DNA of 64,000 nt from Stramonita haemastoma (lineage: Eukaryota > Mollusca > Gastropoda > Neogastropoda > Muricidae): assembly GCA_030674155.1 (NCBI GenBank), contig CM060320.1, positions 9,450,400 to 9,514,399 on the forward strand, in the 5' to 3' direction. Below are positions 18,545 through 37,709 of this stretch, one piece after another; position 1 is the stretch's first letter; each line of letters starts with the position of its first letter. The notes under the pieces are model-generated. The model saw nothing but the letters and a program-made list of their open reading frames with translations, had not been told where the DNA came from and ran no database searches. The position numbers and the translations under genes are program-made.

Positions 18545-18830
18545 CGTTCCATCAGTGCCTCCATCTTGGCGCAATGTTTTGCACCTTGGGTTATGGCCTG
18601 GAAGGTTGTGGGTTCAAATCCTGCAAGTCATAGGGATTTTTTCGGACTTCCTTACCAAAGTGAAAGTGCTGTGGGTTCATTGGGAAGACTTGGACCTCAC
18701 AGTCAAGTTTCATCTCCCTTACAAACATGATTCTAAGAGTGTTGCTCAATTACCTTACCAACACTGCAGGTGTCTGTATCTCTCCGAGTCTCAGGCCCAA
18801 TGCCAGGAATTACTATGACAGGTAGCGTAC
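18545..18830 (+). repeat. Possible additional tRNA-derived SINE
   Basis: TATGGCCTGGAAGGTTGTGGGTTCAAATCC holds a B-box-like GGTTCAAATCC (about 18610-18620) but no clear A box, tail or flanking direct repeat. The sequence also has a different body from the other families. Confidence 0.3.
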
Positions 18831-19643
18831 AGCACAACCCTGTCAAGTTGTCTCAAAGCACATACACTTCCATAGCAGCTTCTTTACTTTGTCCTCATCT
18901 TCATCCTCTTCATCATCTGCAATAAAAGAAAACTATCCCTCATTCTGTGACCTCAGTTCCTCTGGTCACATGGTGACCTCATTTGATTTCCCCATGCACT
19001 CTCTGTGCATGTAGTGAATTTGTATCAAAGCCTTAAAGGTTGGGGGTTCTCGGAAGGTCATTGGAGGGACATAGTGGTGGTCACCACCCAGGTGGCAACT
19101 CAGTCTCGCTCCATGACAGCAATTACTGCTGTCAGCAGGGAGATTACTATGTGTTGTCCTGCGTAGTTAGCTCAGTACAACACCCCTGAAACACCATCAA
19201 AGTGACCCAGCAGCAGTGCAGGGCTCTTCTGGCTGGTGGCCCTGCGGCAGCCTGACATTGTAGGACCTGTGGACTTCTAACTTGGGAATGCAACAGACAA
19301 ATCTGCCATTCTGGGTATGGTTGGGGCAGAGAGACTGAAAGGAGGTGAAAACAGCAAGGACAGGAATGTCACTGAGAATGATTTCATTCCATTTGTTTAT
19401 AGCCCCACCAATATGAAGCCGTAGCAAGGCTGTCACCCTATATCAACACAGAGGATGAGGCAGCACAAAATTAAGCCCCCAAAAAAGTTGACCAAATCAT
19501 GTCAAACACACACAACCAAACTTTCACAAGAGCTCTACAGGTACGGTACACTGTTCACTTTGTGAGGTAATCCTGGGTGTTACAGAAATGTTAAGAAGTG
19601 ACAAGTTTTGACTGGCTGCTCTTAGACCCAAACATAAGTGTAG

Positions 19644-19644
<1 letters not shown>

Positions 19645-19707
<63 letters not shown>
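19645..19707. repeat. (CT)n
   Basis: CT tract with one TTC interruption at about 19674. Confidence 0.95.
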
Positions 19708-19709
<2 letters not shown>

Positions 19710-22133
19710 ATACTAAAATGACAGATCTGACAAAAGGGTAGGAGCTGTAGTCTATGCTAAAAAAAAATTATTAAAAAACTGAAAAAAAACACCTCTCTGG
19801 GCTTTCACATTCACAACATCAGACATTGCTTGGTTGAAACGGGATCAACATAAAACTTTTCAATCTGCCTGCATAAACAACTGCCAATTCGTTGCCCACA
19901 ATAACAGAACAGCACATGTACTTTCTAACACATTACTGGCATGTTAAAACCACTGTTACTGAATTGTCAGAGAAAGAGATGAGCCGACAGCATCACTGAA
20001 CAGACTCTCAAAAAGCTTTGACGAGACTCAGGCATTGGCACATGACGGCGCAAAATGGAGAGAGCTGTTTTTCTATCAGCACAGTGGCCCAAGACCACTC
20101 TTGGTTTAAGGACTTCTGTAGTGTGTACTGTACTGATAGATGAAATACTACCTATCTGAACAGGCTCTTATAACTATTGTTTCAAATTCTCCAACTGATC
20201 AACAATGATGACATGAAAGAAAAGATATTAGCAGCAACACCACTCCTATCACTGAAATGTCTTTTTTATTTATCATAGCAAAGCTTTACTTTAATATCCA
20301 TGAATCGACAAAACAAGATCTCATACACAAAGTGATAACAGACTGAAGTACTCAAATAGGCTTTTTTTTTTATTTTGAGGTCAGACCTGAAAACAAATCT
20401 GAAACAAAAGAACAGTTTAAGTATCTAGATGGTTGGTTGATATCAACATTTCCTTCCATGATTTTACGGCGAAATAACACCCCACAACATGCATTTTTCT
20501 ATGGAAATAATACTGGTTCATGACAGCAAGAAATTAAGCAGACAGATTTGCCTCGACTTAATATGATAAATGAAGCTGCGCATATGTACCAGTGTTTCAA
20601 CAATCTTTTCTGATTCCTACCCAAAAAGATTGATCTTTCCTTTAATGATTCTTAAAGTGTCAAGGACTGACTGAAAAAATAAAACACTTTATTCTGAAAG
20701 TAGTCATGTCTTTCAAAGAAAACATTACACAAAAAACACCAAGATGCCATCTATGCATTAGACTTTATTCCTGTTCAGGATGGTGGCCATAAATTATCCT
20801 AATGATCACGCATTTCACTCATATCAACCGAACCATTAAAAGCAGCATAACTGAACATTTCTTTTTTAATAAAACATCACAAATATTACACAAATTCATA
20901 TGATAGACCCACATTTGACATTTCAAGCACACAAAAAGAACAAAGCCAATCCATTGCACTGTTACGGTATTTTGATCTTGACAGATCGTTTCCCTGAAAG
21001 ACAAATGGAAAGAAAACAGGATTCGCTGATCTGGCCACATCCCCAACTGATTAGAAAACAGCTTTGTGTAGAGTCAACACAATACTGTACAGTCTGACAC
21101 TGCAGTACGAATAAACCAAAATTCCAGCATTATTAAAACTGACAGTTCCAAGTTCTATCTTTGCCAGTTCACCCTCTATCGTCAACTGTCCACAAAGTAT
21201 CCAATCTCTGTCATCCATCCTTTCCATCAAACGACAAAAACATTTCACCAAAAAGCAAACAACATTATTAACATATAATCTTCTCCCACTCCCCTCCCCA
21301 CCTTCCTCTCCCTCAAATATCTGCCAAAAATACACACATTACAATCATCTCCTTACTGAACACAATATCAATATCTGAATATAACATGAATGTGACAATC
21401 CGCAGTGTACATAATATAGTTCTATAATAATGAGCAATCAATTTAAAAACATAACGCCCTGGTCACAGTATCATGGCTTCATTATGTTCGTTCGTTTGGT
21501 CTTGTTAACCCCTTGCAAACATGATACTTTTCTCTTTTTATTTTTTAACAATCTTTGTACAAAGACATGAATCCCCTTGCAATAATCCTTTTCTCTTTCA
21601 TGAATATTCATATAAGTAAAAAGAGAGTGAAGTCACAAATTTATACTCATAAGAATAAAATTCACATGTATGTGGCACACAAGTAAGGTTTGTATTGAAG
21701 TCACTATTTAAAAAAAAAAAATTCACTAAAAAAAAAAAAAGTTTGGCACACACACTGACACAGTCATTGTCATCATGGCCACCAAAGACAATAGAACAAT
21801 GTCGCCCTTATCAATGCTACATTTTGCCCCTCTTTCCACATATCTGAACTTTTAAAGAAAATAGTGAACATCCAATTCTCTTCAGCTGTGCAGCAAATAA
21901 AACAAACAGTTCCCTGTCTTGTGTTGGTTCATTCATGTGGGTGACTGGTTCCAGTCATACTAACTCGCTCACTCATTCAGTCAACTGACTAATCAGATCA
22001 CTAGGGGGACTGAATGAGTCAGTCAGCCAGTCAGTGAGGGAGTGAAACTCATCTGTTAATATGGCAACATATTGAATTTAGAGACAGACAGGTCAGAGAA
22101 CAATTTCTTGTACTACCATGTAGACATTCTGCA

Positions 22134-22264
<131 letters not shown>

Positions 22265-22814
22265 TGTGTGTCTCTGTGTCTGTGTATGTCTGTGTCTGTG
22301 TGTGAATACATGTGTCTTATCATTAAACAGCTGTACATTGTATACTTCTAGAGGCAACATTTATACCTAGTTTCCGAGTGAAGGATCTTGCTACCTGCAC
22401 CAATCGGGTCAGACTTTTTCCAACTGTCACAAGCTAAGACATAGCTGCTTCAGCTCCATTTTCCACAGAAACAGCGTTGTGTTGGAATCGGTGACAACTG
22501 AAAATGGTTCAACACTAGACAACAGCCTTTTACAGGCGACACATTTTTCACCACTGCTGGCAATGTCTGACATTTAAATCAACTTTGAAGCTTCTTCACA
22601 CTCCTCTGATCTACAGACTTTTCCATCCTATGTTCTCACATCAATTTTCTGTAGTACAGCGCTGACCTTTTGTTCTAGCTTGTGTGCAGTCTTTTTTTCT
22701 TTTATCATACATAAACTTGCTTCAGGATATACATTTCTAAAGGTTGCCTCCAGTTAAACGTATCTTACAAACAGCAGTTTCATTAACCTTGTGTCGGTTT
22801 GTATATTTTATTTT

Positions 22815-23045
22815 ATTTTTATTTTATACCACTTTATGTTACAGCAGATTTCTCTGCGTGAAATTCGGGCTGCTCTCCCTGGGGAGAGCGCATCGTCACA
22901 AGTGCAGCGCCTACCCATTGTTTTTTTTTCTCCTCAGGGATGGTGTCTAAACACGATACCTGCGTGCATGCATATTGTAAGCACTTTGATTTGTTTGTTT
23001 TACAAGATTCAGCACTATTATTACTATTATTCTTATCATTATCAA
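22815..23045 (-). mobile_element. SINE-D/C type 3' tail with (AAT)n-linked segment
   Basis: Reads (- strand) GTGTTTAGACACCATCCCTG, CGCTGCACTTGTGACGATGC, GAGAGCAGCCCGAATTTCAC and an A/T tail. Upstream of it is TGCTGAATCTTGTAAAACAA with (AAT)n, the motif also seen at the LINE 3' end. Confidence 0.7.
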
Positions 23046-24464
23046 TTCAACTAACTGTATACTTTATCTCTTTTTTTCCTTTTTTCTCTGGTTTGATTTT
23101 CAAAAGGTTTAAAATTCTTCCCCCTATTTGGCCTCACATTCACAAAAACCTTGGTCCCTGTCTGTTTTTATAAACAAAACAAATAACCCTGATTATCACA
23201 TGGAAAATAAAGGAACTCATAAAAAGCATCCCACAAACTGAACACAATAAATTCATGCATTTCTATCCTACTGTCATCATAACTATTCTTCCAATACAAG
23301 GCTGCTTGAACACAACCAGATAATAATAATAATAATAATGTAGTGTTGTACAGTATGATATTGCCACACAGCAGAGCATTCTCAGTCACAGATTGCAATG
23401 TGAAGAAACTGAAATGGTGAGACATCCACACTAGTAGCACACAGTTCAGACAACACTACTTTGATGTATCACTTTTTCTTTTGGATACACATCAGTTTTT
23501 TGATTCAGTGCCAGGTAAAAGAAAGAAAAGTTGATTTTCAAAATAAAGAAAAAGAAATCAAAAAGATTATACTGTCATCCTGTTAATACCAAAAAATCAC
23601 CAAAACAAACAACAACAACAAAAACCCAACACATACCAACAAAACAAAAAAACCCACAAAAACCTCACCCTTTTTTTTTTTTCTTTTTTTTTTTTAACCT
23701 GAACAATACGGCACTATCCCAATGAGTATTCTCATGATATCATATGACTTTTTTAAGGGCAGAGAAAGAAGACAGCACAGTTACCTACCCACACAGACAC
23801 AGAGAAACACTGTGTTATACAACACTGCTTGCGATGAGTGCGACAGTCAAACTACACAAGGTGAACCGGCACAGCCATGAAACAAGACACAAGAACATCC
23901 AACCACAGAATGCAACCCCACCCCACCCCCCACCCCCCTCGCCCTCATAACTGTAGGGAAAGCACTGAAGACTGCGGATACCAAATAGCTTTCAATGAGA
24001 ACAACAAAAAAAGCTTAACAAGAGAAAACCAAAAAGTCCAAAAGGTATATTGAAAAAGAAAAAAAAAAAAAAAAGCACTGAAGACAGTGCAAAAGGGCTC
24101 CACAGTGCAAATATTTAAGACTGGATTTCACACTCTAAGCAGTTACTGAGTAATGCTAATACAATACAGGTAAGGCAGGACACTGGCCCAGCCTTCCAAG
24201 GCAAAAACCATACTGCTTTCGGGACTAATGATAAACAGAGAAAGTAACTGTCTATGATACCTGCAGATAAAACAAGTTCTAATTCAGAAATTAGTTTTCC
24301 ACTTTAAGAAAAAAAAAAAAAAAAATTTACATCTTGAGGCATGGTTTGTGCTTTAAAAAGCACACAATTTACAAACAGCTAACAAAATTTCAGGTGGACT
24401 TAACTTCATTATTCTCCATATATACCAATCACTGCTCATTACTATCATCAGTTTGATGTAACAC

Positions 24465-24790
24465 TCCCCCGTGGGATGCTAGGGGCCTGTCAGCGTAAAT
24501 AGCACCCCACCATCTGGAAATACTATGCTAAGAATTCCCTCTTTTCTATCACTCTTTGTTTCTGCTGTGTTCCTTCTCTTCCTGTCACCTCCTTCTTGTC
24601 TACTTTCTGCTTCTTGGTCCCTTCTCTTGCCTTTTCTTCCAGAAATACTGAAAGGAGAACAATTTTCCCCCACACCCCAGATGCACTGGGCCTGACTTGT
24701 CAGGCGATTAACAACAGCAGTGCAATGCTTTTTCCATCACATTACAGACAATAGTTGCTGTCTAAGCGTTAGAAGAAGATGTAACACCAA
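24465..24790 (-). repeat. Rep-G copy, inverted relative to 28 kb
   Basis: Shares, reversed, GGCCTGACTTGTCAGGC, AAGAAGATG...GCTGTC order and CTGTCAGCGTAAATAGC with the copy at 28036-28400. Confidence 0.7.
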
Positions 24791-25274
24791 TGACTTGTGT
24801 TTGATCTCATGTAACAAATCTTCAAGTTAGATACAAACACCAAAGTACTGGGATACATGTCACACTGTAAGCACGTTGATTTTACATGACAAAAAAATTC
24901 TAAGAACAATTTTGTCTGAAAGCAAAAGTACACTATTTTGAGCAACAGAATTTTTGAAAATATTTGTATTCTTTTTCAAATGAAGATTTTAACTGTTCTT
25001 ACTATTTTATTCTACTCTTGATTTGAGAAGACTGCTAGGATTTCAAAGGATAAACCATTACATATTCAGAGGGGATTGTATCATATGATTATTTTTTTAA
25101 ACAAACTCACAACAGCTATCACTGGTTTACATAAAATTAACAATTTGCGTACACGGGTCAGAATATAAATAGGCTACATTTACTTTTCCTTTACAATAGG
25201 GCAAAAATGATACAGATTGACTACATGTAAAATTTCAAACTACAAATACCACTCTATACATGCAAGCATGCACG

Positions 25275-25285
25275 CGCACACACAC

Positions 25286-25333
<48 letters not shown>

Positions 25334-25350
25334 ACACACACACACACACA
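25275..25350. repeat. (CA)n
   Basis: CA tract with two single deletions. Confidence 0.95.
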
Positions 25351-25354
25351 AACT

Positions 25355-26140
25355 CCAAAGAAATGGAAATGTGCTCAGAAGAAATTTTTTCAATAGCATG
25401 CACATATACGCACGCCCATGCACTTGCAGATACACACATGCACACACACACAAAAGTGCTCTTTCTATAAGTACAAAATGAAAATGGAATGTACAACCAC
25501 ATCATACACACACGCACACACACTCCAACCTACAGGATAACATTATAAATGAATACAATTTCAAACAAAGAAATGGAAATGTGCTCAGAAGAAATTCTAT
25601 TAAAAGCATGCACACACACACATGCCCATGCACAAGCACATACACGCATGGACACACATAAACACAAACACACAAACACACACACACAGTACGGGACAGG
25701 ACAGCCTAGTGGTCAGAATATTGCACTTGCAATTTTCACAACCCGGGTTCAATTCCCGTTTGAGAAGATTTTTCTCCTGGAGTTAACATTAGTGCTGACT
25801 CCACTCTCCCCAAAAGTCCTACAGATGAGACTATAAACCGAGGCCCTGCGTGCAAATGCACGCAGAACACCTTGCACACACATTAAATCCTGTTCCGCTT
25901 TTCATAAGAGTAGGCTCCTGTGTGCCAGTGGGAACAGATGACAAGATTTACAAAACAGCATACACACGGGGACTGGATGTAAAAAAGCACACGAGTGTTT
26001 ATTCCATTATCCTTGATATAAAAGAATACACACACACACACACACACAAAACACAACACACACACACACACACAACACACACACACACACACACAAAAGT
26101 GCTCTTTCTAACAGAACAAAATGAAAATGGAATGTACATT
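25355..26140. repeat. Local tandem duplication, second copy split by SINE-A
   Basis: Copy 1, 25355-25498: AAGAAATGGAAATGTGCTCA ... AAAAGTGCTCTTTCTATAAG ... GAAAATGGAATGTACA. Copy 2 begins at 25565 with the same first motif, is interrupted by (CA)n and the SINE-A at 25691-26028, and resumes at 26094 with AAAAGTGCTCTTTCTAACAG ... GAAAATGGAATGTACA. Confidence 0.82.
25691..26028 (+). mobile_element. SINE-A copy, full length, inside (CA)n
   Basis: Head AGCCTAGTGGTCAGAATATT (A box) and GGGTTCAATTCCCG (B box), central GATGAGACTATAAACCGAGG, 3' end ATATAAAAGAATA. (CA)n occurs on both sides. It splits a local duplication. Confidence 0.9.
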
Positions 26141-28035
26141 TGATACACACACCCCATGTCCTTTTCTTTTTTCTTCAGTTAATAAACTCACAGATGTCTC
26201 AGTTGTCATTGAGTAAGAAAAAATGGTACAGTGAAAAAATATTAAAAAACCCTCATACTTGGAGTTGTATAAAACCAAATCACATTTTCACATTCAACAT
26301 ATAAAAAGCCATCTCCTAAATGAATAACCAAAAGAAAAAATAAACAATACATAAACAGATATAAACATAACACTTGTTACAAGATAAAACTGTTGTGTGG
26401 TTTCTGTACTCTGAACACAAAAAAAAATTGTTTTGTTTGTTTATAGAATTTTTTTTTTTTAGCATATTTCTTTTCATTTCCGTCAACAACTAACACAGCA
26501 ACAGGGATTTCAAAAAAGAGATGTGAGAAAACATGTAAAGAAATAATGTACAAATCACGCTCAGCTTTCAAAATAATACAGAGATACAAGTGCAGTTGAA
26601 GCAATGATAATGCAGGGTGCAACAACAGAATAAGACCCAGCGTTCAACAGCAAAAAAAAAGACCTTCGCAGATTTAAAAAAGTGCCAAATCCAGCGGAAC
26701 AGAGCTTCAAACAATGTGTAGAAGCAGTACAGATATATGTCGATAAAAAGTGTTCTTTACTGTCGGGGCTAAATCTGTGATGGCAGAACTAAAGTCCTGT
26801 TAGGATCAGCTGTGGAAATGAGTTGATGCCAAAATACACAGAGCACACCTTGAGCTTGTTTGAAGAGACAGCGGAAAGGTGTAGACAGGTGGAAGAACTC
26901 TGTAATGCAAGGTCCATCACGGACCACCCTTGTCCCTGCTTTGTCCATCTAACGCTGGTTCTACACTGAATCTGATTCTGTGTGAACCAGAAGCACAGTA
27001 CATTCAAAACGCAGACTTGAGAAAAAAAACAAATATGTCTCTGCCTTTTGACTTTAGGAAAATTGTCTCTAAGCTAATTTTGTTTAGGTAACAAAAAAAA
27101 AAACCCTCAGACTGAACACAACATGCGCCGTATGCGTACAGAAGAATCCAGGATCACAATAACTGTGAGCGTCATCAAAACTGGGGAGACATGGGGAGAG
27201 GATTGGTTTTTCTTTTTTGATTTTTTTTCAGGTTGGGGATGGGGGGGAGAGGGCACATTTGTTTTGTTTCTGACTTTTTTATGTTTTAGGTCCAATTCAT
27301 GAAAATTTTTCTCCATTTTTCTGCAAATTGAAACAAACATGTTGTGCATTTTGTAAATAAAATCTCTGATGGCATGTCAGGCTTTTCACTGACCTTGTAA
27401 ACTTGTATTCTGGATGGTGATATTTCACCAGAAATGCTCTTCAAAATCTTAGCCCAAACATAAGTACAATATAAGCATCAACCAGCAATGATGAGAATGT
27501 GCTTGAGAGACTCTGATGTAGACTTTCACTTCCACTGGAAAAACATGTATAATAAGAACTAGCAGGCACACATGTAGGTTTTGAGTATGATTCAGTTGGC
27601 AGACTTGTGGTGGAAATGAAGCTGTGGGGAAACCTTGTAACACAGGGCAGCAACGATGTCACACACTCTCATGGAAACCAAAGGCTTCAGTGTTTCATGA
27701 ACCTGAAATCAGAAAAGAAAATGAGATACTAACATTTCAAGATACACACACAAAACTAACATTTTTATATTCGCTAACAAAAAAAATACTTCACATCACT
27801 TTATTAAAAAGACATTTCTCCATCAAGACCAAGAACAGATTAGTGATACTGGTAGACCTATATATTTTCTCTCAAGCATTCCCTCATATAAAAGGCATAT
27901 GCAACACCAAAAAGATAATATTCAATGAATTCATCATGATACACCAAGTTTCATACTCCTAATCTGAAATCATCTGAGCATGGAATTTGAGCTGCCATCA
28001 AGCTATCCATTTCAGGGGATTTTTCTTGGTCCTCT

Positions 28036-28400
28036 GGCTTTAACATTGGCTCTTCGTCTTCTTCTAATGCTCAGACAGCAACTGTTGTGGTCAGCCATAT
28101 GCACTGCAATGCCATTAAATGCCTGACAAGTCAGGCCCAATGCATCCAACTTTGGCATGAAAAATTGGTATCTTTTATTTTTAAGTCTTTCAGGAAAAAA
28201 AGCAAAAGAATGGACCAAGAAGGCAGATGATAGACAAGAAGGAGGTGACAGGTAAAAACAAAAAGGAACAAGGCAAAATCAAAGAGAGGGATAGAAAAAA
28301 GGGAATTCCTAGCACAGAATTTCCAGAAGGTGGGGATGCTATTTACACTGACAGGCTCCCTGGCATCCCCAGGAGGGATAACATTGGTTCCAAACTCCAT
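28036..28400 (+). repeat. Rep-G copy
   Basis: TTCTAATGCTCAGACAGCAA, GCCTGACAAGTCAGGCCCAA (palindromic core GCCTGACAAGTCAGGC), AGGGAATTCCTAGCACAGAA and CTATTTACACTGACAGGC. Confidence 0.72.
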
Positions 28401-28639
28401 ATCCCTGCATGTCTCTCAGAAAAGACTATAAACCCAGTGTTATCAATGTTATTTTTTATTTCAATACTTAGTTAAGCAAATATATTATAAAGTAAACTAT
28501 CTTCTTATTTCTTCAGCTACAACTCTGAAGTTCCCCATTTTTCAGATCTGTATAACTGGCATTCCTACCCAGTACGCCATCAGCCAACCATTTGCAATCC
28601 CACTGTTAAAAAAGTCACATTCTTTCTGTAGAATTATAT

Positions 28640-28760
28640 TCTTTTTATTCTTCTTCAAATGCTCAGACAACTCATTGTCATCTGATCAAAAATGCTTTGC
28701 CCTGCCATTAAGCACCTGACAAGTCAGGTCCAGTGCATACGACTTCAGTATGGAATTATA
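28640..28760 (+). repeat. Rep-G partial copy
   Basis: TTCTTCAAATGCTCAGACAA, CACCTGACAAGTCAGGTCCA and GTGCATACGACTTCAG. Confidence 0.7.
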
Positions 28761-28992
28761 TCAAAATATTGCATCAGGTATGCTTATGTTTGTATGGCAC
28801 CTGTACTAACTTGTTTTTTAAAACAATGAAAGACAGTCATATTAAACATGCTTGCAAGATTGCTAATGCATAGAGTGTTCTCAAACAGAACTCTGTCAAG
28901 TCTGCACATGCTAGCCTGCAAAAAAAAAAAAAAATGTAAGTCTCTTTTCCAGCTTGGCAATCATGCATGGAACTAAAACCCATGCCTTCCCT

Positions 28993-29080
28993 GAAGTTGG
29001 AATGTGGCTACCTTAATGGTGGGCAAAAATGGTCACAAACACAAAAATCTCATCACTGGTAAACCTTGGAACTCTAGCAA
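28993..29080 (+). repeat. Rep-E copy, hit by SINE-B
   Basis: AAGTTGGAATGTGGCTACCT, CTCATCACTGGTAAACCTTG and GAACTCTAGCAAAG. The SINE-B at 29085 inserted at its end, so Rep-E is the older of the two. Confidence 0.78.
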
Positions 29081-29084
29081 AGAA

Positions 29085-29376
29085 GCCGCCGCTGTGGCCT
29101 AGTGGTTAGGGTGTTGTACTCGTAATCTAAAGGTTGCGGGTTCGATCCCAGCTATTCCGCTATGGCGTTGTGCCCTTGGAAAAGGCACTTTACGGCTATT
29201 TTCTCACCCCACCCAGGTGTAAAAGGGGTACCAACCTTGTGTTGGGGGTTAATCCTGCGATAGACTGGCGTCCTATCCAGGGGGGAGTCTATGACTCTCA
29301 GTCGCTTAACGCCACAGAAACCGGGATAAGCACCGGCCTGATGAGCCTTATGGCTCGGGACAGACTTTAACTTTAA
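29085..29376 (+). mobile_element. SINE-B copy with 11-bp TSD
   Basis: tRNA-like head: A box TGGCCTAGTGG (29095-29105), B box GGTTCGATCCC (29139-29149). Body: GGAAAAGGCACTTTACGGCT, AGACTGGCGTCCTATCCAGG, AACCGGGATAAGCACCGGCC, with an ACTTTAACTTTAAC tail. Flanked by the direct repeat CTAGCAAAGAA (29074-29084 and 29377-29387). Confidence 0.92.
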
Positions 29377-31598
29377 CTAGCAAAGAAACAGGGGGGGAAA
29401 AAACAAACAAAAAACCTCATGATCTTTAGACTAAGTGCCATACAACCTACTCACTCAGCCAACCAGATTTCCACACCATATCAATCATTTTTTTCCCAAA
29501 AAACCAGACGCAAGGACAAAGAGTGCTAACAAAACGAAAAGCAAAAAACTTGAAACTTCGCATGCAGACAGAAAAGGCCAAAATACAAACAAACACTGAA
29601 ACAGAGACTGAATGCAAACGAACATATGGCAGTGCATGGAGGACTAGCTCAGTAGGGTGCAAAATTACGGGGTCGTTGGCTCACGAGGACTCGAACTGTT
29701 TGCCACCTTGTACCTCCGCCGTCTGCACAACAAAGGAAACAACAAAAAGGGCTTCACACCAACACCAACCAAAAAACAAAAAAGAAAAAATGGCCACACT
29801 CACCCAAACAGAAGACAAAAATACACGGAAACATAAACATAAACCTGCACATCACAAACTTGTAGCCTTTACCTTTCTGCAAAACCTCAACATCACTCTC
29901 ACCATTTCTCTGGTTTCAAGAGTGTTTTTATTCAGCTTGAGTCAGATAGTGTTATTGCCAAACAAGTCATCCTCATTGCATTTTTCGTATTGCAAGTTTC
30001 ACTTTGTTTTCAAATAAACTTTGCAATGTAATAATCGTGTTAGCTTCATTTCAAGTCCAATTTGGGGGGCATTTTAAGTCTTTCTTCAAGGACAATGAGG
30101 GACAACAGAACCAAGTTATAGGAACTTACTGATTTGCCCTTATGAAGATACTTGACACTTTACACATGAGAAAAGGGACTAGTTATTGTTTGGTTGTCTA
30201 CCTTGCCTAACAATCTACAAAAGAACAACAAAAATGATCTGGGTGTGAAAAAAAGGCTTTAAAGTGTAGTTATAATGTAACCCACATCTATGAACTACTG
30301 CTGTGCTAACTTGATCTGCCACTGAGGCAGCTAATCTTGGTCTTTAAAAAAATTCACAGAATATTTTGTTGAAAAAAAAAAAGCAAACTGATACTGGTCT
30401 AAAATGATAACATAAAAAAGAAACATAAGCGAAAAAGAGGCAAGGCAGGGAAGATGAACCCTTACTGTACCAATATTTCATTTTGAATAAAATCTACTGA
30501 CAATGAATACTTTGCATATGGGGTTTTTCCCCCGCAGTTTTCTCATGAACAGATTTTATTCAACAGTTCATGAATATATCTTGTCCTTCACTTCAATTGG
30601 AATTTCTATTTGAAATGTACCCAGTTCTTCTGCTGTTTAATAAATGGAACATGAAGGTTAAAATTTATAACAATTTCTTCAACCACTACATGTATGTTCA
30701 TAATTATGGCTGCCATCTTACACATTAAAAGATCCCACAAGTCATTCTACTGAACACTGAAACACCAAAGTTGACACACTTTTTTGATTTCAGAAACTAG
30801 ACAAGCTTTTAACCTCACAATCTTATGAGCCCCACAGGGAAAAATTTGTGTTTAGTGCTTTACAAAAGAAAATGCGATGTCGTATTTTTATAGTCTGATC
30901 ATTCACCTTCAGAAAATACCACTTCTTAGAACCAAATTTCCAAAGAAGGGTACACATTTTGACAAAACTGCAATAGACCCCCTGACATCACTATGCAAGG
31001 AGTGAGAAAGAAAGAAAGGAAGGGAGAGGAAAGCTCATCAGGTAGAATATGAAGAATAAAGAAAGGGGGATGGGAGGCTAAGACTAGCACATACTGGAGA
31101 ACACAATGACTAGTCTTCCATTCTCCTGCTACAAAACAATCCCAAAACATACAAAAAAAGACTAACCACTTCTAGTGCCACCACGTCTAATCAATGCATG
31201 CATGCAATAATTCTATTTCACAAGAGAACTAATCCAAATGCCCTTCCAAATCAACAGAAAACAGTTTTTCAACAACATGAAGAGAACAACTTTCCACCAT
31301 CAACCTTTTTTGTTCACAAATCATAAGCAGCTTCCACCACCACACAACCAAGCAGACACAGCAAGTACACCTCCACCAACAAACCCATCTGCTAAAATAC
31401 AGCAGATGTGCATCAACCGAGAGTGTCAAATCATGGGTATCATCTTCTCATTCTCTTCTTAGGGTCTGACATGAACTGCACTGTTCAGAACAACAAGAAA
31501 AACAATATCAATCAGGAAAGAAAACCAAGCAGAACAACACAGGCAGATCTACAGCAAGCAGGCTGTAACACTACACATGGATGTACCCTTCCCCTTAC

Positions 31599-37709
<6,111 letters not shown>

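Larger units (their letters stand above)
14860..18850. other. No gene seen; AT-rich flank
   Basis: Holds (CA)n at 15405-15435, a SINE-A fragment and poly-G 16470-16487. On the - strand it may include TTBK 3' UTR (TTTATT near 16040 = AATAAA on the - strand). Nothing coding is supported. Confidence 0.4.

Noticed and set aside
18858..18916. Possible terminal exon on the - strand (DDEEDEDEDKVKKLLWKCMC...)
   Set aside because: Strong polypyrimidine acceptor, but the TTBK phase gives an immediate stop and the peptide is unassigned.
27609..27703. Possible TTBK terminal exon on the - strand (VHETLKPLVSMRVCDIVAAL...)
   Set aside because: The acceptor is good, but the phase left by the 31599 donor gives a stop after four residues; the longer frame needs another upstream exon that I cannot find.
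29090..29160. A real tRNA gene at the head of SINE-B
   Set aside because: A and B boxes are present, but the region does not fold into a full cloverleaf by eye, the same head recurs at 44.1 kb, and target-site duplications mark it as a SINE.
29640..29712. tRNA-like stretch with TAGCTCAGTAGG
   Set aside because: The A box is good, but there is no proper B box or acceptor stem; read as chance or a very old SINE remnant.
30900..31000. Polypyrimidine acceptors on the - strand at about 30989 and 30971 followed by 28- and 48-codon open runs in the TTBK phase
   Set aside because: The open runs are short, AT-rich and without recognisable similarity; their length is within chance.
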